Notes under the pieces: generated by a model
What the model saw: the letters and a program-made list of their open reading frames with translations, nothing else
Databases searched by the model: none
What the model was told of the DNA's origin: nothing
Translations under genes and position numbers: made by a program
Shown: positions 38,060-47,500 of the stretch, piece by piece
Numbering within the stretch: position 1 is the first letter of the stretch
How the letters are laid out: each line of letters starts with the position of its first letter
Assembly (NCBI RefSeq): GCF_002999335.1
Contig: NW_020312381.1
Span: 1-64,000, forward strand
Direction: 5' to 3'
Source: Cyclospora cayetanensis
Lineage: Eukaryota > Apicomplexa > Conoidasida > Eucoccidiorida > Eimeriidae
DNA: 64,000 nt

Positions 38060-38831
38060 TGCTGTCTTTGTGGAAAAGACACGTGGTAAGCGCCAAGAGG
38101 CTGGGAGCTGCGACGTTCGCAGCAGCGAGGGGAGATACTGTCGCCCCCCCACCCGCGACTCCTGCAGCTCCTGAGGAGAGGCCGCCTGCCCTTGCTGCTG
38201 CCCAGCTAGCGGCACACAGCGCACCGCGCAAGAGCGCGCTGCAGTGAATCTGGTAGTCTTTTCTCCTGGGGCAAAGCTGGAAGGCGAGATAGAGGTAGAC
38301 GGGGAGCAGTGCCCTCTTCAGGAGGGGAAGCAAGGCAGCACACCACGCAAGCAGCAAAAGGGGCAGGCAGACCACTCGCAGGAGCCCGATGGCTGTCTGC
38401 ATGAGCATGCGCTTCGCCGCAGCTGCTCCAAAGCAGTTTGCGACTTCCGCTGTCGCGATTCCTGCCGACTCGACAGACAAGGGAGGCAGGCTGCGCCAGC
38501 AGTCCCCTCCATCTTCCTCCGTCTGCTCCTCAAGAAGCCCCCCCCCCTCTGCAGCTCTCCTCTTGCTTTGGGGGGGCGAAGGGAGGCCTCTGCAGCCGCC
38601 GCGCTTCATATTGCAGCAGCCACTGCACAACTTCTTCGCAGGAGCAGCAGCAGCAAGCCGCTGGGAGCGCCGTTCAGCCCGCACATCCCGCAAGCCTAGA
38701 AGGCTGGAAGAAGCCCGCGGCAAACTGCTGCAATTACGCTTCCTACGCCAAAAGATTCTCGCGCTCGACGGCTGCCTCCGCAGCTTTCTGCCGCTGCCCC
38801 TGCCGACGCCACACGACGACGTGCCCAACAA
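23897..38831 (-). CDS. Giant Gln/Ala/Ser-repeat protein with an ankyrin-like exon and membrane segments
   Basis: Not assigned to a family. A chain of minus-strand exons with matching phase is proposed: about 38831-35362, 35129-34862, 34127-33903, 33384-33169, about 32346-32091, 31580-31403, 31226-30987, 30453-29213, 28945-23897 (stop). It sums to about 3,700 codons. The junction into 32346 is not resolved (a short extra exon near 33099-33040 is possible), and the 5' end is open: the first true ATG in the first exon is at 38609. The exon at 34127-33903 reads like ankyrin repeats (NVFHFAASIGDESLLLCL, then NACGWTPAEVA). Hydrophobic stretches are in the first exon (RVVCLPLLLLAWCAALLPLL), at the start of 30453-29213 (IACLLFVFWEASLF) and in the last exon (WHILAAALLLSALLCM). 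Long poly-Gln, poly-Ala and Ser/Gly runs split the rest. It may be more than one gene. Confidence 0.55.
26820..26960 (-). repeat. Gln-rich coding minisatellite (QQQQEL/QQEM units)
   Basis: Repeated gttgttgctgcag-type units on + encode alternating poly-Gln with Glu-Leu or Glu-Met on the minus strand, within the last exon of the giant gene. Confidence 0.8.
27571..27758 (-). repeat. Coding minisatellite (Gln/His/Tyr)
   Basis: Repeated tgctgctgttgctggtgatg and tgctgctggtaatg units on + encode QQQHY, QQQQHH and QQQNY units on the minus strand inside the last exon of the giant gene. The pattern is regular and in frame, so the reading frame constrains the repeat. Confidence 0.85.
28794..28858 (-). 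repeat. Ala/Thr-coding repeat
   Basis: Alternating ttgctgcag and ttgctgttg units on + encode a run of Ala-Thr repeats near the start of the last exon of the giant gene, immediately after RFSGATAATA. Confidence 0.8.
30730..30911. repeat. AT-rich (TATA/CATA) microsatellite cluster in intron
   Basis: Runs of tatata and cata units lie between the exons 31226-30987 and 30453-29213 of the giant gene. They are intronic in the model given here. Confidence 0.85.
31047..31149 (-). repeat. CAG repeat encoding poly-Gln then poly-Ala
   Basis: A ctg-repeat on + reads as about 16 Gln on the minus strand. It is separated by VPVDS from about 12 Ala, within the exon 31226-30987. The same trinucleotide is used in two frames in the same exon. 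Confidence 0.9.
31639..31876. repeat. Polypurine tract (GAAA/GGAGAA) in intron
   Basis: About 240 bases on + are almost pure purine. On the transcribed strand this is a long polypyrimidine tract located upstream of the acceptor at 31581, inside the intron 32090-31581 of the giant gene. Confidence 0.85.
32660..32950. repeat. CACATA/CATACA microsatellite in intron
   Basis: Nearly 300 bases of cacata-type units with few interruptions lie in the intron between exons at 33384-33169 and about 32346-32091 of the giant gene. A CA-rich relative recurs at 35236-35291 in another intron. Confidence 0.88.
33424..33862. repeat. AT-rich higher-order tandem repeat, about 115-bp dimers
   Basis: Units of about 60 bases start with cagatata or cagatacata at roughly 33480, 33541, 33601, 33660, 33714 and 33775. 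Two unit types alternate. One contains tagacattcata or cacattcata near its end; the other contains cacatttacatgcacat. The array therefore repeats as an A-B dimer three times, within the intron 33902-33385 of the giant gene. Confidence 0.75.
34452..34847. repeat. CAATAG/CAGCAA minisatellite in intron
   Basis: About 400 bases are built from agcaatag, agcagcaa, gaagcagc and gcatcaatag units. In the model it sits inside the intron 34861-34128. It is free of stops in several frames (Asn/Ser on +; Ala/Ile or poly-Leu on -), so long open frames here are repeat artefacts. Confidence 0.85.
35917..36180 (-). repeat. EQQ and poly-Gln coding repeats
   Basis: ctgctgctcttg units on + encode a run of Gln-Gln-Glu on the minus strand, then a separate pure poly-Gln run follows (36115-36180). 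Both are in the first large exon of the giant gene. Confidence 0.85.
36765..36835 (-). repeat. Ser-Gly coding repeat
   Basis: gccgctgccact-type hexamers on + encode alternating Ser and Gly on the minus strand within the first large exon of the giant gene. Confidence 0.8.
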
Positions 38832-38873
38832 GGAGAACCCCTCACGACGGCGGATGCAGCCTGCAGGCAGTGC

Positions 38874-38941
38874 TGTTTGTGTGTGTACGTGGGAGCCTTT
38901 GTATGTATGTGCGTGTTTGTGTGTGTATGTGTGTGTGTGTG
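38874..38941. repeat. TG microsatellite
   Basis: A tg-repeat with tatg interruptions lies just upstream (in the minus direction) of the first exon proposed for the giant gene. It probably lies in an intron or the upstream region. Confidence 0.8.
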
Positions 38942-41900
38942 CTTTTTACGCAGCGCAAGCGCAGCGAAAGAACACCTGCTGGATCTGCTGCCGCTCCTCT
39001 CAGCGGCCTCTCTCTCTTTGCTGCAGGAGAGGGAACACGCCGAAGAGCTCCTGCCGCTGGAAGTATCTCATAAAAGCGCACTGATCGAATACGGATGGTG
39101 ACGCATGACCAGGATCTCAGTACTGCAAAGGATTGCCGCCGTCAGTGCGCCTACAGAGGGGGGGATGGTGTACAGACTGCCGCGGATGTGCAGTGCAACA
39201 CGGCAAGAAGTACAGACGGCGAAGGGCGCAAGAGAAAACGGAAGAAAGGTAGCGGAGATGGAGGAAAGGGGAGAAGGTCTCTCGCGCGCGTTCTTCTCTC
39301 TGTATATGTGTGCACGTATGTTTGCCCGTGTACATTTGTATGGTTGTTTGTCTGTACGCCGCCGTTGCGCTCCTCCAGCAGTCCAACTGAATGTCTACCT
39401 GCCCGCTGTGGAGCTCCTGCTCCAGCAGGGATGCAAAGGGCACGCCTGACAGCGCACAGCCCCAGCCCACGCAATCCAACGCATGCAGATTTTGGCAGCG
39501 TCTGCGGCAGGAGTCACAGCAGCAGCACCAGCCTGAGTCCGTGTCAGCAGCTGCCTGAAAGCACGTGTGCATGCAGAAGGAGCGGCGGAGAGGCGCTATG
39601 GAGGAGGGAGGGGCCCCTCAGAGAGAAGGCGTTGCCTGGAATCGCAGCTGCCGAGAAACGGGGGCTCAAGTCTCCGCTCCCGTGAGCCTGTGGCCTCCCT
39701 CTCTTACGCTTAAGAGGCTTAGAATTGCAGCAAACAAAGATCAAGCCTCAGTAACCAACTGACCTCCCCACACGTTTTGGGGAAAGCGGCTGCTTAGGCC
39801 CTGGTGCGGCACAAGGGTAGATAGCGGAAGCGCTGCATACCAAGGCGCCAGTGGGCAGCCCGTATGTCAGAAAAGATGGCGGATACGCAAGAAATCAAAT
39901 TTGGGGTGTACAGAGATCCCCGAGCGGCAGACACATAGGCGAAACGCGCACGTAGACCGACGGCTCCAGCCCCATTTGTGCTTATGCCCTGGAAAAGGCG
40001 CCTCTGAAGGAGAGGAGGGAGAGAGCATAGACACGAAAACATTTGAAGCACCCATCAAACACACGGGAATATCCCATATTTGCAGCCCATGGGCGGTGTC
40101 TCTCAGGACCAGCGCTCACTCTCCACAATATATGCCCCTACTGCTACTACACTCCGCGTAGTCGCTTCGCCCCAGCACGCTTAGAGAGAAGCCTGCATGC
40201 ATGAAGCCGAAAGCGCAGCCAAATGAAGATTCTGTTAGCCGAAGGGGTGTGTGTGCAAGAGCAAGGGTGCTGGAGAAGGGACTCTAATCGCACTTTCCAA
40301 AAAAAGCCTAGGGATGCACGCTTCCGCTGGCGCTCACATGGGGTCCACACAGGAGGACGTGAGCAAACCCGCACTGGCTTTCAAAGAGAATCTCCTTCCC
40401 TTCATTGCAGTCAGAAACAACTTCATTTTTGAATATAGGGGATCCTTCAAGGTGCTTTCGAGCCTTCGAATGCAGGCGGGGGTGCGCTGCACCCTGCCCT
40501 ATAGGTTTAGTGGGAGAGGCCAAAAAGATACACTCAAACGCTTTCTACTATGCTCGTTGTATTCAAAAAAGAATGAATTGAATGCTTCGTTGTGGATAGC
40601 ACACCTTTATTGCAGAACATCGTATAAGCTCGATACAATCTGGCGCATCATTGTGTGTGTGTATCCATCAACTTCATGTGTAATAGCTTGACATCATCCG
40701 ATGTAGTGCTGCTGCCTTTTCACTCAATTCTATGTGCACCTGACTGCAACTGCTCTGAGTGCTCAGAGCAGTTGCGGCTACGCTCAACTCTGCTACCCCT
40801 CTTCCTGATGTTGAAACTTTCGGAGGCGCCGGCAGGGGGACTTTTCCGGGGAAGCATTCTTAACTTTCTAGCAAAACTAATTGAGTAGGACTCCAACTGC
40901 TTCAATGAAGAACTTAGATCGATCGGTACACTAGAGGTGGGTGCAATACTGCGATTCTTCCTACGGCCCCATTCACTTTACAGCAGCTAGTGTTTCTGGC
41001 CTTTTGTTTTCCTAGTGAGCCTTCTTTGTTCTCCAACTAGCCTGCTTACACCTGGTCCAATCCAGTTTTTCAGTTCTGTTCCTATGAATGCATTTAAAGC
41101 TTCCGGTTATATGACCATATCCCCTAAAAATAGAGGCCGGTGGGTTATGGGGGGAGGGATGGCGGTTGTTTGGGGCTGCATAGGAATGCCAGTTTCCTCT
41201 TGCTTTCTTTTTCGTTAATCTTGAGTTGTATGCTAGGGTTGGTTGACACAGCCCTGACGTCAATGAATTTAAAAATCCCGATTTGGCTCTTCGCTTTCAG
41301 CCAAATACACAGGGCACTCATTTGCGTGTGAAATCTCAAATTGTCTAGCAATTCTGGAAGTCCCACCGATTGGGCGTTCAATAGCTGCCTCGGTTTCCAT
41401 CCTGCAATCTCGCGTCGTAAACCTGTCGGACAAGCCTAGGTAAGCCCAGTGGTAAAGCAGATGCTCGTCTGCGCGGAGATTTACGGACAAAAGTCTGGCA
41501 TTTTTCGATGTGCCAATGTGTTGATATATCCCTTAACATGCGCCTTCTCATTTTTCCAAACGCCTGTTGTTGAGCTGATATTGGCGTGGACCAATGAGTC
41601 AGGGCTTGTATGAAGGCTTTAGCAGTACTAATCCCTGCAGGCAGAATAATCCCCTTGCATCAGAGTCGCCGTTTAAATGATTTTTGCCCAACTAAACATG
41701 CCTCAAGGAGCACTCGTTTCTCCTCGCATCCGGGGAAGAAAGCGAAACCGGCTGCTAAAATCCTCAAGAAGTTTCCCAGCTTTTCTGCCGTGATACTTTT
41801 TGGATTGGAATATCCTGAAAGACGCTTCCATCAACATTCTGTCGGCTGCGAAATCATGCCTTTCTACGTAGGGTGGAGCTACTGCGTTCATACCACCTTG

Positions 41901-44544
41901 CGGGCCGGCCTCTGCCGCCCCAACTGGCGTTGCACCACTCTCTACTTCAATCGCCAGAGGCGTTTTCCCCCCATAGTGTCAAAGAGAATCGTGGTATTGA
42001 ATCACCAAATAACTTGAGCAAAACCGGAAAAATGCTCTAGTGAAGCCTGACATCCCATTGCGTTCACAACCAGTGGACGAGCAGGAAATAGCTACGCCAA
42101 ACCATGCGATGCTGCGAGCTGGTAGGCTCCATCGTAGTTCTCCGCTGGGACACACATAGATCCGGAATCAATTAGAAACTAAGCTAAAAGCCTTGGGTAC
42201 ATCCCAAAGAATTTCCACCTTTCCTTCCGGCTACCCCTCAGAGTTCCGGACAAGAGGGGGAAGACGATCCTACGGTAAAAGTGGCTGAACCTCATAGCCT
42301 ACTTTGAGCATTCACAGTTATTTGCACATAGCAGTTAGTGCGCATGCACACAGCATTAATTCTCTCCGTATAAAGCTAGCTCGCTGTGCAGCAGGTAAGA
42401 TATATGAACAGGTAAATTAATAAATTCTTTACTTATCATTACTAGGATGAAACCAAAGTAGTAGAAAGTCATCACCGATGTTCTGGAAAGGAAAGTTATG
42501 CGATTCAGGCGTGAGCTCGTCATATGGAGTAAGTTCTGAGCGATATCCTGAAGGTCAGCACGGCACCGAATGGCTTCTAATAGCGCAGCCGCTGAACAGG
42601 GGGCTCCTCGGCGCCAAGGATCCTATGTGACGGCCCGCATATTCGTGCGTCTAGTTTGGTGGCGTCAGGAAAACGAGGGCTTGCTACCCACAGATGCAAC
42701 CATGGAGACACTACTGGGAGGCAAAATGCTCCAGGCCTAGGGGTAAAAGAATCCTCTGCACATTTTAGTTGAGCCGGAGTGGCAAAGTGGGTCACCACCC
42801 GTTCTAAGTGGCTCATAGTCGATAGCAGTAACATCCATCTTTGAGGTTTCTCACTTCATGCGCTACCTTCTGGATCTTGCCCCAATTTCTGCCGGCTAGA
42901 CCATAAACTGCACTGTCAGATTACCCGTAGTGCAGCCTTCAAAAGCGCCCTCCTAGTCTTCCATGCACTCGCGTACCTCCTGGCACCAAATGGATGTTTT
43001 GCGCGATCGAGGTTAACGAGACTAGGAAGATAGGCCCAATGCCTCTTGGAAGCTTAGGGTTCTCTTGTCTGTCGCCTTCCTCCAAGAAGACTAGCCAGGA
43101 CTTTTCTAAGCCTCAAAACACTTTTCGATGGTTTTTCTGTCCTCAAATGTTGCCTTCACTAGATTTTAAAGTTACCTTTCCCAGCTACCTGCTGGAATTT
43201 TTAATCACAGTTTGCCGCACTGCCGGCGTAGCTCTCACGTTCCCAGGACCGAAAGGATTGGTGTCCCTGCATCCATATGTCCAGGCTTAGTGTGTGCTGC
43301 TCCCCGGCTTACCAACTAAACCCGGATGCATATCTTGATTGAGTATTCCCCCTTTTCGTAATCCCCAAACTTCTCTAGATGGCGTCAAAACCTTGCCCTC
43401 TAGAGCCCCCGTCTGCGGTATGTGACACTCTTGAGGTCGCCGTGGAGAAATGGTAGACTGCCGACTCAAGATCCATTTGCTGGGAAGCCATATGGGGTTC
43501 CTCAAGAGAGTGACCGCACCCTCCAATCATTCCTAGCATCAGAGCTAGCTGCACAAAGCGTTCAGAGCACACCGACACAGCATTGTGCCGTGTAGCAATG
43601 AACGAAAGGTGCTCAGTGATAATTATGGCCGACAAATGGCCAAATTAAATAGCCAGCGGTTTGCCAATCCTGAAATAAATGTAATCAGCATGGCGAAATG
43701 TAGCTACGCGCGCTACAGAGCGCGAGCTGAAGGCACTCTGAAACTGAGCCGCTGTACGCAGCCGGCTCAGCACGTGCCTTTGCACGGAGTATTTTGGGGT
43801 TTTTCAAAATCCGATGCTGCTGCGGGGACACCCGAACCCTGTCCAGGGGGCTTCAGTTTCAGTTTGGCAGTCTGGGGACTGTTACCTGGCTAATGCACTG
43901 GAACTACACAGTAAAACCTCTGCAGCTAGGCTCCGTCGTTCTTCTCAGAGTTACCTGCAACAGTGCTGCCCCACGATGCGTCCCACCTCTCTCCCGAGCC
44001 GTCAAGAATGCGCCTTCAGGATCTACGCGACCTGACCTGCCTACTGCATTTGAGGTGTCGGAAGGGCTGAAAGCCTCCTCCTGGCAGCAGCAGCAGCGAA
44101 GGTGTGGAGGCGAACGGATAGCTAAGCTCCTTTTTTCAGTCGGAGGCGCGCGGCCTTACGCGCAGGATGGGATACCTAAAGTTTCCACGGAAAAATGTGC
44201 CGCTATCATCGCTTCCGCACCAGGCTTTTGGATGTTCATTTTGCTCTCACTATGTGCTTCTACTCCTTAAAAAAGGCCTTGTAGGCCGCTGCGGCCGACT
44301 GCCCTTTCCCCTCGTTTCTGTCTGCGGTGCTGCTCTTGGGCTTGTTGCGATCAGCCTACTGTGTCGTCGACTCAAGGCTCTGGACAGTCGCCACCCATGT
44401 CACCTTCAGGCTAAGGACGCTGCTCTCCCCGCCTGTTTCTGCCTTGTCTATTCTGCTACCCACTCCCGTTCTCGCGCTGCGCAGAAAAATCTGCTCTCAC
44501 CTAACCCCCACTCTACGTACAACACTGCATGACAGTCCAGGCCC
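38942..44544. other. Gene-poor region, 5.6 kb, with possible upstream exons of the giant gene
   Basis: Nothing can be assigned with confidence. On the minus strand at about 39522-39400 a frame reads NLHALDCVGWG then FASLLEQELHSGQVD, which could be a further ankyrin-like exon. At about 39720-39560 a frame contains KRKRGRPQ, close to an AT-hook core. Between 39.8 and 44.5 kb only short frames occur and the sequence is plainer and more AT-rich, like the 12-17 kb stretch. Confidence 0.45.
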
Positions 44545-47500
44545 TCAGGATTCCGAAGGCCTACAGAGCGTTTCTGCCGCTTCTCCTACACCTGACTGCG
44601 GCGCGGGAAGACTCTCTAGCTGCCCGAGCTTCTCCGCTGCACTGTGTCTCTTAGCAGCAGCAAAGGCCTCGTATGCTGCCTCGCGCACCAGCTCCCTTAT
44701 TTCTTTCTCCTTCTCAGCATAGTCCAGGCTCCACCCCACCGCCAGAAGGGTAGCGCTGTCCAGCTTAGCCTCCTTTTGCAGCAAATCATCCACTTCCCTG
44801 TGCACAAGCAGCAGCAGGAAGACTCAAAGGAGTGTACAGATAGGGTGGTCTCAAGCTCCACTGTGAGAAACTCTGCCCTCAAACCCCTTCTCCGTGGCTC
44901 AACAGCCACACCTGATCTTGGAGAGGATCCCCTCTACAACAGGTCTGAGTAAGAAATCGACGTTTGTAAGGGCCTCCTCTTCTTGAGACGTTTGGGAGCC
45001 TCGCCCCGCTGCTCCCGTGAAGAGAAGGGCCCCCTCCTCCGAGAAGTACTCAGGCGTCAAAGCAGGCAACAACAACCCCACCAAAGGAGGCAGCACTGCC
45101 CGACTCGCCGCCGCGAACGCCTCGAGACGCTCTCGTAAAGTCTCTGCAGCATTCAGTTGGAAGCCACGGCCAGAAACGAAAAGTTGCATGTATCAAGCAC
45201 TCAAAAACCTTGCAACGCGCCATCCTGCGTTTGGTGATGCCGTCTCAGGAGAGTCACGCATGCGCAGCTTGCATCGCATCGTGGAAGCCTGGAGCCTCAC
45301 TAGGCCTCATGACTTCGGGGGAAGGGAGTGCTTCCTACCGGGCTGCATGCTAGGGAGAGCTCGGATGTCGGCTGCGCGCTGATCGGAGGCGGGGGGGGGG
45401 GGCAGCTGCAACGCGCTTGCGGGCTTCTCAGGGAGACTGTGAAGCGAAGCCAGGAGCTGATCTGCACTGATGCACGCTGCAAAAAGCGACACACACAGAA
45501 GATCGAAGCTCAACGGGCAGTCTGACTGAAGCCCTATGCCGGGGAAACGCCGTATCTGAACGTCTTTATGCGAGCGGCCGGAAGCGCATGGAAAGGCAAA
45601 TCCTGGCAAGACGGTGCGGCGCTGGTGGAGCACCTCCGTCATGCAGTCAAAAAAACGCATGCACGCCTTCTCGCTGCAGGACAGAGCTAACCCTCACCCT
45701 CGCGAGAGAGAGAGAGACTGCCATGAGGCACACAGCAAGCGGAAAACAGGTGCAAGGAGAAGAAACGAAAGGAAGAAGAGAAGCGTTCCGAGACGCCTAC
45801 ACACAAAGGAGGGCACGGCGATATTCGGGACGGTTGAAGCTGAGCGTGCTTACTGAGAGCGACAGCGGCAGCCACAAAGTCGTTGCACGCAGTGGCGAGC
45901 ATTTCGTGGATAGCAGCCGCAGCATTGAAGGTAGTTTCAGAGACCCTTGGCAAAAGAAATGCGAAAAAGCCTTCATCTGCGGGGATGGAGGGAGCTGTGC
46001 CGGCGGAAGCGGTGTTGCGGGGAGCCGCTGCTCCCGCAAGACGCAGCAGCTGGAAGAAGGAGCCAGCTACCTGCAGCAGTCCGAGCAGCACGGGAGCTCT
46101 AGAGGACGGCAGCTAGAGGGGGAAGGAGCAGCAGGCAAGAGAAGAAGGCCCCCTCCAACAACAGCGACAGAGAGCAGTAGCAGCACAACAACCGAGGGAC
46201 AGGAAAGGGGACGAGAAACAGCACGAGCAACGTCGCCGTCATTACCCCGGGAAAGGCAAGCTGCCGTTCGCTTCGGACAAAGCGACTTTCATAAGAACTC
46301 AAGATGTCGCTGAGGGCAGGGGAAAGGAGAAAAACAAACAACGCACAAGATCCCCCAAGGCTCCCTAAAGGCCGCATGCGCATGGCGCGAAGTGCGAGAG
46401 AATCGCCCTCTCACACTCACAGCAGCACGCGAAAGAGGATACGTATGTATATATATGCACGCATGTTCGCAGCGTTTGAAGGAGAGACGCCGCAGGCGTG
46501 GGGAGGCGCAACGGGAGTTTCGCAGCAGCACCGACGGCCTTGTGCAGGCACAGCATGCGTGGAGCTACTGGCGGGTAGGCTCAGAGAGAAAAGTTCGAGG
46601 AGGAGGTGGCGGAGGCGAGTAGCAAGAAGTGCGTGCATGCACGTATGAATTTGGAAGCAGCACGACACACACGGTCTAAGGAAGTTCGCGGACTCAAGCG
46701 ACCACTCAACTCGGTGCGGCGGCTCGCGAGGTGTGAAGGGAGGGTCGGTCAAGAAGAAGCATAAAAAAATTGCTTGATCGTGCATGCTACGAAGGCTTGT
46801 TCTGGCCCTAGAAGGGCCCCCATGAGACGCACTGGAGGAGAGTTAGGTTCTTGATGAGGAACAAGCTGACCATCAATGAGACCTGCAACGCGCATTCGAA
46901 ATCGACAGCAGAGCACTTTTGGCATTTCCAAAAGGCCGTGTTGAGTCTGCAGTGCAGTGTCCTCTCCAGGCAGAGCCTGCATGCGCTTGGGAAGAGACAC
47001 ACGGCAGCTGCGCAGCGCTTCTCGCTTCTCGGGCAAGAGCCATACCTCGACGTTGCTTGGAGGAGCCGAGAGAGCGGCTGGCAAAGTCGCTGCCGCACAC
47101 GCCGCTTTCCCCGTTGGCTCACTGAAGAGAGGCAGACGGGCTGCCCCCACACTGCGAGCGGCAGCGTCGAGAGAAACGAGACAGGCAGCCAGCACGTCGC
47201 TGCAGGCGGCATCGAAGGGGTCTCCTGCCGCTGCAGCCGCAGATGAGCCGCCACTCTCCCGGCTCCTGCTGCTGCGCTGCAGCAGCAGCAACACCAGGTG
47301 AAGGGCCCTGCGAACTGGCGGATATGTCTGCTGTAATATCCATTCCCTCAAAAAGAAAACACACACACAGACACAGCCACAACGCGCACACAAGGACGTC
47401 TTCAGGATCGCTAGTTGCCAGCAGCCCCTTGCTCTCCAAGCTCCTAAACAGGCTGCTTGCTGCTCTTCTGGAGTGCAGAAGGGATGGAGGAACGAAGGGG

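Noticed and set aside
38389..39084. 231-residue plus-strand frame with LEEARGKLLQLRFLRQKIL and NKENPSRRRM
   Set aside because: It looks helical but overlaps the first exon of the giant gene, lacks a clean donor and runs into a TG microsatellite. It was left out, although a small plus-strand gene cannot be fully excluded.
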